Shown here: positions 6,655 to 14,011 of the stretch, in pieces
Layout of the letters: each line of letters begins with the position of its first letter
Position numbering within the stretch: position 1 is the first letter of the stretch
Assembly: GCA_021792045.1 (NCBI GenBank)
Contig: JAJYVJ010000010.1
Location: forward strand, 1-25,984
Source of the DNA: Thermoplasmata archaeon
Lineage (GTDB): Archaea; Thermoplasmatota; Thermoplasmata; Thermoplasmatales; Thermoplasmataceae
DNA: 25,984 nt
Reading direction: 5' to 3'
Notes under the pieces: model-generated
What the model was told of the DNA's origin: nothing
The model's input: only the letters and a program-made list of their open reading frames with translations
The model's database searches: none
Position numbers and translations under genes: made by a program

Positions 6655-7797
6655 GTGGACCAAATGACATTAACTCCTCTCTTTGTAGTTGATCGGCCAA
6701 TTTCATTGGAGATCCTAAATGGACTAAAGGATAATGGCGGCCAATTTGGGATCCTTTCTCATGCATTTACCTCGGATAATTTTAAGGCAAAATTCAGGGA
6801 ATTTGAATTTGCTAAATACAAGGTAGGGGACTCCGGAATTTATCAGGGAAAGGACATTTCCTACCCCGAACTTTATAACGAATATATCAAAATGGGAATT
6901 ACCCACGGCATAATAAAGGACTATTTCAGGGATCCAACCAAAACACTGGAAAGCTCCAAGGAAGCCTGGGAATATTACAACAAGGCAGGACTGCAAGATA
7001 AGTTCGTTTTATTAGGGGTAGCCCAAGGTAACACCGTAGAAGAATATCTAAAAAGCTATGAGGATCAGCGAAAGATAGGCTATAAAATGATTGCCGTCGG
7101 GGGCTTATTATCAAAGATAGAAAATCACTCCAGAATGGTAAGAGTATTAAAAGAAGAGCTAATGATAAGCGTCCTGAGGAACCTTAGAGCAAAATATCCG
7201 CATGATCCAATTTTTCCCCTCGGGGTCTTTAGTCGTTCCAGAATTTGGTTGTTTAAGGAACTTAACGTATGGGCAACCGATTACAAGGGGTGGATTTTTC
7301 GGTACAATATCGAACAAAGCCACAAGAAGAAAGACAGGTTTGACCAAGTTCAAAGATATATTAGAAATGAGATACTTCCATTAGTAGCCAAGGACAGGTT
7401 GTTGATCTTGTCATGTTCAAAGAGAAAAAAAATAGGAAGTGGCCCTTCTATCGAGATATATGATGGAGGAGCGTTCAGGTCTCTTCGTCGATATCTGAAG
7501 GTGAATGATGGGCTTGATGTTAGGATTATATCAGCGAAACATGGCCTAATTAACCAAGCTTTCGAAATTGAAAATTATGATGAAAAAATGACTTTGGAGA
7601 AAGCAAAATTGTATAGGAAAAAATATGCGCGAGAGATAAGTACGTTATTATCTTGTTATCGCGACGTTATGATTAGTGGAGGGAAAGAATATCGCGTGGT
7701 GACTGGTGATAAAAAGTGCCAATATACTAAAGGGAAAAATGGTCAACAGCTACATCAGCTCAAGGAATGGTTGTATTCTGGAAAAGATTCTAAATAG
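6655..7797 (+). CDS. dpdA: DpdA/TgtA5-like DNA 7-deazaguanine transglycosylase fused to a DUF6884-like domain
   Basis: A 380-residue protein with a tRNA-guanine transglycosylase-like barrel in its first 245 residues. DSGIYQGK at 59-66 matches the base-binding DSG motif, GVAQGNTVEEY at 121-131 matches the family GIVQG segment, and AVGGL at 147-151 matches the substrate-pocket GGL. ATDYKGW near 207-213 may supply the nucleophilic Asp. The Cys/His zinc site of tRNA enzymes is absent, as in the DpdA (TgtA5) group, which inserts preQ0 into DNA. Residues about 248-352 form a second domain (LILSCSKRK, GGAFRSLRRYL, ISAKHGLI) resembling DUF6884. Start GTG 6655 follows GAGG at a 4-base gap; ATG 6664 is possible. 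It lies 42 bases after herA. Archaea make preQ0 for archaeosine, so substrate need not be encoded here. DNA rather than RNA as target is inferred. Confidence 0.75.
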   Translation: MDQMTLTPLFVVDRPISLEILNGLKDNGGQFGILSHAFTSDNFKAKFREFEFAKYKVGDSGIYQGKDISYPELYNEYIKMGITHGIIKDYFRDPTKTLESSKEAWEYYNKAGLQDKFVLLGVAQGNTVEEYLKSYEDQRKIGYKMIAVGGLLSKIENHSRMVRVLKEELMISVLRNLRAKYPHDPIFPLGVFSRSRIWLFKELNVWATDYKGWIFRYNIEQSHKKKDRFDQVQRYIRNEILPLVAKDRLLILSCSKRKKIGSGPSIEIYDGGAFRSLRRYLKVNDGLDVRIISAKHGLINQAFEIENYDEKMTLEKAKLYRKKYAREISTLLSCYRDVMISGGKEYRVVTGDKKCQYTKGKNGQQLHQLKEWLYSGKDSK

Positions 7798-7849
7798 TAA
7801 TACATATACTATATCAATACAAGTCGGGGTTTTACAAGAGTCACAAAAT

Positions 7850-8422
7850 TTAGGCTGTTGTAGCAGCTAATACGACCATCGTGATAGCCATAATTACCAT
7901 GGAAAATATTGACGCAAGATAGAGATCAAATCCTCTCCTAGACCATTTCACTTTCTTTTCGATTTTTTCAGCAATTAAATGTGTTTCATAACTTAGATCA
8001 TTGACAGCCTTGTCCAACAGGTTGTCTGTACCGGTTGTTAAAAGGAAGTTAACCCAAGCACCCCTGTCCATTGCACTGATATGCTTATAGAAGAATATTG
8101 ACTTTGGAACTTCCCCTTCACATTTTATTGGAGTATTAAACCTAGGCTTTATTGCATAGAGAATGAAAATTGTCCCAACCGAAATAAGTACAATAAAAAT
8201 TGCGAACAGTGCGTATGATGTGAAAAGCAAAGCTCGATTCTTGTACAGAGTTGTTAGAATATATAATGAAGCAGCAAATATTGTTACCCCAGACAAAGTT
8301 ATAAACGCGAGAGCTTGCTATCCTCGCTCAGCCTTGCTATCTTCATATCTATCTAAATTATTGACTTCATTATAGCTGGAATATATTACTTTGAATTTTT
8401 CTATTTTATCCTGATCTACCAT
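7850..8422 (-). pseudogene. Pycsar effector-like membrane protein (DUF5706/PycTM type) interrupted by an in-frame TAG
   Basis: From ATG 8422 the frame encodes about 190 residues but meets TAG at codon 35 (8318-8320) and then continues in the same frame to the TAA at 7850. The part before the stop ends DRYEDSKAERG, matching the 'D.KA.R' start of this family. The part after has two membrane helices, KPRF, then SIFFYKH, a helix with DLSYETHLIAEKIEKKVKWS, and a third membrane helix. PycTM proteins sense cUMP/cCMP and damage the membrane of infected cells. No pyrimidine cyclase gene is recognisable nearby. Because the frame is otherwise intact, the loss is recent, or the codon is read through, or it is a sequencing error. 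Other genes here end in TAG, which argues against routine readthrough. Confidence 0.65.
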
Positions 8423-8800
8423 TTTATTTGTCCTTTCAATTCATTTGCATAATAATAATTTATCGGTTTACGAACGAAAACGCGTGCTTACTCCTTAGTC
8501 TCCTCTTCGCATGTGTTGGACGGTACAAGCTTTCTAGAAATTAGTGATGATTTCTTAGAAGTTGCATCTGTCCGTTCTGGCCAAATTAATGCAGACGCGC
8601 ACAATTCATTGACAATGCCTTATTACTCTTTTCAATCTGTTATTTTGCCTGAAGGGAATCCGGCATGGCATCCAGAAACATTACTTTCCAGTTCTGTTTG
8701 TATAATAGTTTCAATAATCAGGAATATTTGCACTTATTATAGTGCCTTTTTAATAATATCCGTCACGATACTTAGCCTGTCGGTGTAAATGACAAATCTT
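8423..8800. other. Gene-poor stretch upstream of the PycTM-like pseudogene
   Basis: No convincing gene is seen. On the minus strand an open stretch of 43 codons (8488-8619) without a start codon reads like a plausible protein tail (contains LIWPERTDATSKKSSLISRK). It could be the remnant of a gene that once preceded the PycTM-like gene, in the position where a Pycsar cyclase would be expected, but it shows no cyclase motif. The plus-strand frame at 8513-8788 has no ribosome site and an unlikely composition. Confidence 0.35.
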
Positions 8801-8833
8801 AAAAGTGTGTTGCAGTTGCACTTTTAATATATC
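8801..8833 (+). promoter_or_regulatory. TATA promoter with overlapping inverted-repeat operator
   Basis: AAAAGTG (8801-8807) and CACTTTT (8819-8825) form a perfect 7-base inverted repeat running into the TATA element TTTAATATAT (8823-8832). Transcription would start near 8855, just before ATG 8861. A protein bound to the repeat would cover the BRE/TATA region, so it is a good repressor site candidate. Confidence 0.5.
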
Positions 8834-8860
8834 CTAGAACATGAAAAGAGACGTGACAAA

Positions 8861-9517
8861 ATGAAAAAAGAAATTCCTGTGTTAACCTGGGAACTCCTGG
8901 GCGAGGGCCATAAAAAGTACTTAGAAGAAGAACCAAGGGACGCCATGTACAAAGTTTCGATGCGATTGATCGAACAAAATTGGGAAAAGGATGAAGAAAT
9001 CTCCGAGGCACTCGGAGTTCTTTTGCTCACGTGGAATTCAGCATTCTATAGATACGGTAACCTCAATTTCGATTTGATCCAAGAAGCTATATCAAAAAAT
9101 AAGAACAGGCTCTACAAGCTGAGACAAAGGTCAATTCTCACGTACAGCGAGGATGAGATGGGGGAAATTGAGGAGATCTACAAACAACTTCTTGTCGCCC
9201 TGAAAAACACTGGGAAAACGGGAAACAAGAATGAAGGGGAGGAGACATATAGTCCAGTTTCAGTCGCTAAAGCTCTTCATCTGCTGTGTCCAAATTTCTT
9301 TCCCCTCTGGGACGATAAGATAGCCATCGGGTATGGATGCAGGTGGTACAACAGCATCCTTAGCTTTGACAAATACTGGAAGTTCATTGGAATAACAGCT
9401 TCTCAAGTTAATAAACTTGAATCGGAAAGAAGAGCTGAACGCCATAAGATTCAGCCTGGTACTTTGAAGCTGGTCGACGAGTATAACTATATTCACTTTA
9501 CAAAACAAAAAATATGA
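8861..9517 (+). CDS. Uncharacterised soluble protein with an FFPLWDDKIA motif
   Basis: A 218-residue helical, soluble protein. The most distinctive stretch is SVAKALHLLCPNFFPLWDDKIA (about 132-153) followed by YGC; the pattern 'vaK.LHll.P..FPlWD..Ia' is one I associate with uncharacterised proteins near DNA-modification genes, without a named function. The likely transcript is almost leaderless from the TATA at 8823-8832; ATG 8841 is ruled out by an immediate stop. A piece of a close paralogue, its last 24 codons, lies at 20075-20149. Both this gene and the fragment sit beside a D12-class adenine methylase, which hints at a functional link with methylation. Confidence 0.65.
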   Translation: MKKEIPVLTWELLGEGHKKYLEEEPRDAMYKVSMRLIEQNWEKDEEISEALGVLLLTWNSAFYRYGNLNFDLIQEAISKNKNRLYKLRQRSILTYSEDEMGEIEEIYKQLLVALKNTGKTGNKNEGEETYSPVSVAKALHLLCPNFFPLWDDKIAIGYGCRWYNSILSFDKYWKFIGITASQVNKLESERRAERHKIQPGTLKLVDEYNYIHFTKQKI

Positions 9518-9589
9518 TAGATCCAAGGATAACATCTATTCCATGGTGACCGATAATCCGCTTGGACTCTACACTTCTTCTAAATTAAA

Positions 9590-10355
9590 TTATTGTTGTG
9601 TGAAATTCCACCAGTACCCGCACCCCCATTTCTTTGTACCATTGTGATCCAGAGGATTTGCGTATACGATCACCTTTTGTGGTTTTCCGAAGATCTCCTC
9701 CATGCCATCGTCGAAAGATGAAAGGTTCAGCAGATACGATCCAGGGTGTTTGTCCATGCATCCCTTCAAGTCCCTGAGATCATCCAAGGTAAAGCTGTGC
9801 CTGTACTTCTTCCCGGACGACAGGTAGGGCTGATCCAGATAGAACAGTAGCCTGGGCTTGGAATACTTCTTCATCAGCTCCCTGAAAGCCATGTTTTCTA
9901 TTGTCCATTCCCTGACATATACAAAATTCTCGATTGTGAACCTTGACATGCGCGTGTTACCCTTGAACCTCCTACCGAATGATCTTCCGTCTCCCATGAA
10001 GGAATATGTCTGCAGGTATATCAGCCGGAAAGCGGTATCAACATCCTTCGGGTATCCTGAATCCCGCATTTCCATGAACGACTTCTCATGGGCAAATGCC
10101 AGCCTGAGTTTTCTTGTGAGTGCTGACCTCTTGGCCGGATCCTGCAGAACCTTGAATGTAACATAGAGGTCATAAATCCAGGTCATTGTAGGCCTTCCCC
10201 TTCCTCCACTCATCCGGAACGTTCAGCAGGACCTTTCCTGAACCGCCGAAGACGTCCACGACGACATCGAACGCTTCTCTGTGCCCTTCCATTATGGCCA
10301 GTATATCCTTCAGCTGATTGAACTTCCCGCCGTAGTACCTGAACAGTGATTTCAT
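9590..10355 (-). pseudogene. D12-class DNA adenine methylase split by a one-base frameshift
   Basis: Start ATG 10355. The first part (to about 10175) has YYGGKFNQL and VDVFGGSGKVLLN, the SAM-binding motifs, ending AYNDLD. The second part resumes as YDLYVTFKVLQDP and runs to 9590, together about 254 residues, normal for a Dam-type enzyme. At 10173-10178 one extra T (on the coding strand) shifts the frame: dropping it gives the expected N-D-L-D-Y-D-L-Y. The catalytic motif IV reads FYLDQPYLSS, with Gln in place of the first Pro of DPPY. Frameshift plus altered motif suggests an inactive relic, though a sequencing error or programmed slippage cannot be excluded. It is GC-richer than the neighbouring defence operon. 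Confidence 0.8.
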
Positions 10356-10376
10356 GATTGCCGTTTACGCAATCAT
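10354..10376. repeat. Perfect 8-base inverted repeat over the methylase start codon
   Basis: ATGATTGC (10354-10361) and GCAATCAT (10369-10376) flank a 7-base spacer. One arm overlaps the methylase start codon. It could be an operator between the TATA-like TTTAA (about 10385-10390) and the start, or, in the transcript, a hairpin hiding the start codon. Either would suit tight control of a methylase. Confidence 0.55.
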
Positions 10377-10444
10377 TTCCTGCTTAAATGGTTTCTGGTT
10401 GCGCCATGGAAAATTATTAGCACTCGTGGACCATGTGTCTCATC

Positions 10445-10726
10445 ATGGATCCTCTGAAGATGATCGAAAAGCAGTCTGGCTTCCTGAGGCTGATATCTTA
10501 CCTAGATTCTACTGAGGGAAAGCCACTTACTACCGTTCTGGAGGAGACTGAAATTCCCGTTCACCAGCTTTACTCGAGCATAGAAAAAGGAAAAGAACTA
10601 GGCCTGATCTCAACCGTTATTGACAGGTCCAAATACCCGCCCAGAAGCATCGTATCACTTACTGTGAAGGGAAAAAAGGTAGCGGAAAAAATAGGGGAAA
10701 TACTGAATATATTGAAATTAGGATAG
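10445..10726 (+). CDS. Small winged-helix transcription regulator
   Basis: A 93-residue protein from ATG 10445 (ATG 10433 in frame would add four residues). The sequence fits a single winged-helix domain: helix 1 SGFLRLISYLDST, the helix-turn-helix segment TTVLEETEIPVHQLYSSIEKGKELGLI, a basic wing DRSKYPPRS, then the SLTVKGKKVAEKIGEIL dimer helix, as in MarR/PadR-like archaeal regulators. It diverges from the broken methylase and could regulate it through the inverted repeat at 10354-10376. Its last bases overlap the convergent gene ending at 10718. Confidence 0.7.
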   Translation: MDPLKMIEKQSGFLRLISYLDSTEGKPLTTVLEETEIPVHQLYSSIEKGKELGLISTVIDRSKYPPRSIVSLTVKGKKVAEKIGEILNILKLG

Positions 10727-10918
10727 GCCCATTTCTGCGATGAGCTCCTTTGCCCTCTCACTTGCAATATGTGCAATTACGTAATTGAACCTCTCCTCAA
10801 GCTGCTTTATGAGATCCTCTCTCGTTTCCGTCTCTTCTACAGCCTTCCTGAACACGGCGTAATCGATGTCGAACTGATCTTTCCTTCCGGTTATGTATTC
10901 CTTCTCGAACTTGTTCAT
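10718..10918 (-). CDS. Small protein, second gene of two-gene cassette B (unknown function)
   Basis: From ATG 10918, which overlaps the upstream TGA (ATGA), the product has 66 residues; an in-frame ATG at 10933 would give 71. It is helical and highly charged, with EETETREDLIKQLEERFNY and a C-terminal helix. It holds the same place as the second gene of cassette A (107-310), though sequence identity between the two is low by eye. No family recognised. Confidence 0.6.
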   Translation of the reverse strand: MNKFEKEYITGRKDQFDIDYAVFRKAVEETETREDLIKQLEERFNYVIAHIASERAKELIAEMGLS

Positions 10919-11121
10919 AGCAATCTGGTCCATTCAGCCTCTGAGAATTTGTCCTTCAGTATTCTGAGGAAATCATGGTAGTTTCTGCTGTTCCTGAAAG
11001 CATCCCCTATTATTTCTGCATCGTGCTCTCCCCTCTCCTTCCAGCCCTTGTTGTATCCCTCCTTCCTGCGATCCTGCTGCATGAAGGCAGCGCCTGTTGT
11101 ATTTTCAAGTCGTCTCTGCAT
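10915..11121 (-). CDS. Small basic protein, first gene of two-gene cassette B, paralogue of 307-513
   Basis: A 68-residue protein with RRKEGYNKGWKERGEHD, IGD and RNYHDFLRILKDK, clearly paralogous to the protein at 307-513. A TATA-like run at about 11167-11180 (minus-strand TTTTTATATT) lies about 50 bases upstream. Function unknown. Retention of the paired arrangement at two places in 11 kb suggests a selected unit. Confidence 0.65.
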   Translation of the reverse strand: MQRRLENTTGAAFMQQDRRKEGYNKGWKERGEHDAEIIGDAFRNSRNYHDFLRILKDKFSEAEWTRLL

Positions 11122-11261
11122 GGATCAGGTGAGAGGTAACAACCCATATCGCACTTACCGGTGGAATTAAAAATATAAAAATGAGACGTTATTCATATGA
11201 GCACGCAATCTGCTAACAGTAAGATGCGATCTTCTTTAGTACATTTAGTTAATCAGCATTA

Positions 11262-11441
11262 ATGGTTAAAAAGGAAATTGTTGACGTTACGCACGTATAC
11301 GTAAGAGGGAATTCGTACAGGATAACTGTCCCAGGAAAAGTTGGGGAAGAACTAGGGCTCGTTGATGGCAGCATCCTATCATTCGTGAGGGAGGATGGAA
11401 AGATCTTCATAGAAAACCTTCAGGTATACGGGGAGCAATGA
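11262..11441 (+). CDS. AbrB/SpoVT-like small DNA-binding protein
   Basis: A 59-residue swapped-hairpin AbrB-type protein: VYVRGNSYRITVPGKVGEELGLVDGSILSF and EDGKIFIENL give the beta-alpha-beta pattern with the conserved 'R.TvP..v...Lgl..G' core. Such proteins act as dimeric transcription regulators or antitoxins. ATG 11262 overlaps the TAA of a 21-codon ORF (11197-11262, TAATG), itself just downstream of an AT-rich TATA-like region at 11169-11181, so a tiny leader peptide is possible. It is convergent with the next AbrB gene. Confidence 0.75.
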   Translation: MVKKEIVDVTHVYVRGNSYRITVPGKVGEELGLVDGSILSFVREDGKIFIENLQVYGEQ

Positions 11442-11472
11442 GTTGCGGTAAGAGCAAGGAATCATGGCGGCC

Positions 11473-11631
11473 TTAATCCATTTTCTTCACGAACACCCTG
11501 CCATCTTCCTGGTAAAATCCAATTATGTCACCGGCATTTGCTTTCAGTGCTTCGGCAGCTCTCTTTGGCAGCGTGATTCTGAAGGATGCCCCTCTTTTTG
11601 ATACATGTGTCACTTCAATTAATTGTGGCAT
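11473..11631 (-). CDS. AbrB/SpoVT-like small DNA-binding protein
   Basis: A 52-residue AbrB-type protein beginning MPQLIEVTHVSKRGASFRIT, followed by LPKRAAEALKANAGDIIGFYQ. It closely resembles the 52-residue protein at 19743-19901 (same length, same MPQL start, same GDI.GFY segment). The apparent transcript is nearly leaderless: ACTTTAAT about 25-30 bases upstream (11656-11663) acts as TATA, flanked by GGGTAT (11636-11641) and ATACCC (11666-11671), a likely autoregulatory site. It stands just before restriction-modification module 1, as its homologue stands before module 2. Confidence 0.8.
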   Translation of the reverse strand: MPQLIEVTHVSKRGASFRITLPKRAAEALKANAGDIIGFYQEDGRVFVKKMD

Positions 11632-11919
11632 CTTTGGGTATTATTGCTATGAATTAAAGTGTTGATACCCTAAGGTCATTTCATAATTTAAAACGGGACA
11701 TTAAATTATCAAGGTCGTTCTCATCAGTCGTAGAGATTCTGTTAGTTCCATTAAATTACTCGTCTCCTCACAAGCTTCTTCATAGACCTTTATGATTACA
11801 TAGTATGATTACAAGTAGCTTTAACGGTAGGAAAAATGTTTGAAATATATTATCTTATACATTAGATAGAAGATAATAATACATGCTATAATAAATGAAA
11901 TGTGATTTAAAGCAATATA
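11632..11919 (+). promoter_or_regulatory. Control region of restriction-modification module 1
   Basis: No gene is seen. It contains a direct repeat TATGATTACA at 11791-11800 and 11804-11813; a perfect 9-base inverted repeat TATTATCTT/AAGATAATA (11848-11856 and 11870-11878) with a 13-base spacer; and a TATA element CTATAATAA at about 11885-11893. The TATA lies about 27 bases before the TTG start at 11920, predicting a leaderless transcript. The inverted repeat just upstream of the TATA is the best operator candidate for the winged-helix protein encoded next. Confidence 0.5.
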
Positions 11920-12483
11920 TTGTCAGAGCAGAATAGAACTTTACATGAGCGCTCTCAGAGGTTGATTCGGAAGCTATACGAGCAGAACAGAGAGGTCGTT
12001 AAAACATCGTTGTTGCCAATAATTCCAAATTCTTATTCTCTTAACAGATACTTGACAGAGCTTTCGAGAGATGGTCTGGTGAATATAAGGGAGGAGAAGA
12101 TTGTAAGAAAGACGTTTTACGTTTCGCTCACCCTAAAAGGACGTGCCGTCGCTGAACAGCTAAAGCGAATGGATGAGGTTGCTGCAAGAACCGAAACCTA
12201 TGAGATGCCTTCGGACTTCGACAAGGAGTTTGAGAGTCTCAGTGCCATTACAAACCACAACATCTTAGACGATCATATAGCCATTACGGAGCATAACTAC
12301 GATGGAAGAGGGAAGGACAGGGTTGTAATGGTGTATGTTAAGCTGAATGGCCGTGGCTTCGTGAGGCTATGGTGCGAAGCCGACAATGCATACGATTGCA
12401 GACATACCAGATTTGCATGGGCACTCCGGTCTGTGCAGGAGATGGTCCAGATCCAGAGGGATAAAGAAAATATGAAGGAGTAA
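11920..12483 (+). CDS. Winged-helix regulator with an extra C-terminal domain, module 1
   Basis: A 187-residue protein. Residues 5-85 are a winged helix: SQRLIRKLYEQN, then NSYSLNRYLTELSRDGLV as recognition region, the wing IVRKTFYVS, and LTLKGRAVAEQLKRMDE. Residues 90-187 form a distinct alpha/beta domain (RVVMVYVKLNGRGFVRLWCEAD, then a helical end) that I do not recognise. TTG 11920 is chosen as a leaderless start from the TATA at 11885-11893. The next ORF starts three bases after its stop and the nuclease follows, so it is probably the control protein of the restriction module, though a structural role in it is possible. Confidence 0.65.
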   Translation: MSEQNRTLHERSQRLIRKLYEQNREVVKTSLLPIIPNSYSLNRYLTELSRDGLVNIREEKIVRKTFYVSLTLKGRAVAEQLKRMDEVAARTETYEMPSDFDKEFESLSAITNHNILDDHIAITEHNYDGRGKDRVVMVYVKLNGRGFVRLWCEADNAYDCRHTRFAWALRSVQEMVQIQRDKENMKE

Positions 12484-12485
12484 AC

Positions 12486-12602
12486 ATGACCCTAGTCAAC
12501 GAAGATTTTAACGCTTTTGTGAGGTTTGAAACTTTTTTCATTGCCAGTGTTACATGTTTGTCTATTCTTAGGTCAAAGAGAGAGGGAGTGGAGTGTACGT
12601 GA
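12486..12602 (+). CDS. 38-residue ORF between the regulator and the nuclease
   Basis: ATG 12486 has an excellent ribosome site (GAAGGAG at 12473-12479, spacing 6) and its TGA overlaps the GTG start of the nuclease (GTGA), so translational coupling is likely. The product has a hydrophobic middle (FETFFIASVTCLSIL) and a basic end. It may be a real small protein or just a coupling ORF controlling the nuclease. No family recognised. Confidence 0.4.
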   Translation: MTLVNEDFNAFVRFETFFIASVTCLSILRSKREGVECT

Positions 12603-14005
12603 CTCGACCAGAAAGTGCAATACCAGTTGGAACACAATTCTCTCCACGCCTGTTTGACCTAACGTTATTCATAGGCGCGATAATACAACACTCCGGGGAT
12701 AAGCCTGCGATGGAAAGGGCTATATGGGCACCACCGGTCAGAATATCACTCATTAAAAAGACTCCAACCAAAAGATTATCAAGCCTTCCACTCGAGGCAG
12801 CACGACAGTATGGTCTTTTAACCGACGAGTGGAATGTAACTGATCTTACAAGATATCTCGCAAATTTGTCAGGACAGGTTTTGTATGACGCTTTCGCCAA
12901 ACATATACTGATCAATTGTGGTGGACTTCGTGTAGTAGAAGGGGCAGAGCAGATGGCTATGGATGAACCACAAACCCACATTCCAATTACAGGTGACACC
13001 CTAGCTGCTTACCTTAGTGATCAGGGATTCAAAGTTACAGTTCATAATACAGCTATCAATACAATGCGTCTGTGGCTTGAGAAAGCGGGAGTCTTTGGAA
13101 CGGGCGCTAATATATGGAGTGTCAATTCTACAGAGAAAGAAAGGCTGCTTGGGGTTTCTAATAACGAAATTTCCGCACTAGTAAATTTATCGGTGGAGCA
13201 GAGAGCTTTCCTTGTCGCATTGTGTAGAATAAATCCAAAGGGACCATATCTTGCAGCCACTGTTCGCGATGTAGCCGAAACTATAATCGGGCACATAATG
13301 GATAGAAGTTCTCTCCCAAAACTGATGCAACCAATAAAGAATGCAGGTTTCATCGATTTCGAAAGTGGGGGTACAAAGAGCGGAAAAAGTGCGAGAGTAT
13401 GGACTACCTCGCAGTTTAAGAGCGATATTTTAGAACCATTTCTCACAAGGGCCATAGACCAATTGGATGCTGTTCTCACAGACTATTACAAGCGTGACTT
13501 GGAACAGATATACAGGGATTTGGATAGCGATAATACTTTTGTTAAGGGCCAAGCACTGGAGGCATACATAATTCAAATAATGAGAATGCTCGGACTACGA
13601 TTTATACAATGGCGTGTCAGAGCAAAGGATCAAACTGGGGGTGCAGAGGTTGATGCTATACTGGGCGGCGTTCTCTCGACAATGCCGACAAGGTGGCAGG
13701 TTCAGTGTAAAAATACACCAAGTGGACAGGTTCATCTAAATGACGTGGCTAGGGAAGTTGGTCTTCTTCCACTAACAAAAGCCTCACACATATTAATCAT
13801 TGCAAACTGCCGTTTCAGCAAGGATGCAGTGTCTTATGCTCAGGAGGTTATGAAGCACACTTCAGTAACCATATTCCTCTTGGATAAAGAAAACTTCGCT
13901 GAAATACGTAAGAGTGGGGGCGGTGCTCTTGTCCGGATTCTTGCATCAAAGGCCAGCGACATCGCTTCTCTCAAAAGGGTTGGCATGGACTGGGTTGGAA
14001 AATAA
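12599..14005 (+). CDS. Restriction endonuclease with Mrr-like PD-(D/E)XK domain, module 1
   Basis: About 468 residues. The first 310 or so are mixed, with short helical repeats and a likely winged helix near 130-200 (AAYLSDQGFKVTVHNTAI). The last 150 match an Mrr-type catalytic domain: QALEAYIIQIMRMLGL supplies the N-terminal Glu, GGAEVDAIL (about 349-357) the Asp, and WQVQCKN (about 368-374) the Q-x-C-K strand, followed by ILIIANCRFSKDA and the strand with FLLD. GTG 12599 (GGAG five bases upstream, overlapping the small ORF) is preferred; GTG 12593 adds two residues. The convergent methylase ends 6 bases away, so this is probably the restriction half of a type II-like pair, although Mrr proteins can also act alone on methylated DNA. 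Confidence 0.8.
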   Translation: MTRPESAIPVGTQFSPRLFDLTLFIGAIIQHSGDKPAMERAIWAPPVRISLIKKTPTKRLSSLPLEAARQYGLLTDEWNVTDLTRYLANLSGQVLYDAFAKHILINCGGLRVVEGAEQMAMDEPQTHIPITGDTLAAYLSDQGFKVTVHNTAINTMRLWLEKAGVFGTGANIWSVNSTEKERLLGVSNNEISALVNLSVEQRAFLVALCRINPKGPYLAATVRDVAETIIGHIMDRSSLPKLMQPIKNAGFIDFESGGTKSGKSARVWTTSQFKSDILEPFLTRAIDQLDAVLTDYYKRDLEQIYRDLDSDNTFVKGQALEAYIIQIMRMLGLRFIQWRVRAKDQTGGAEVDAILGGVLSTMPTRWQVQCKNTPSGQVHLNDVAREVGLLPLTKASHILIIANCRFSKDAVSYAQEVMKHTSVTIFLLDKENFAEIRKSGGGALVRILASKASDIASLKRVGMDWVGK

Positions 14006-14011
14006 GAAAAG

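Noticed and set aside
8513..8788. 91-codon plus-strand open frame
   Set aside because: No ribosome site or promoter, no recognisable pattern; the opposite strand holds a slightly better but start-less remnant.
8423..8860. A Pycsar cyclase partner for the PycTM-like gene
   Set aside because: The only remnant (8488-8619) shows no nucleotidyl-cyclase motif, so no such gene is called.
9858..10166. 102-codon plus-strand open frame
   Set aside because: Antisense shadow of the split D12 methylase.
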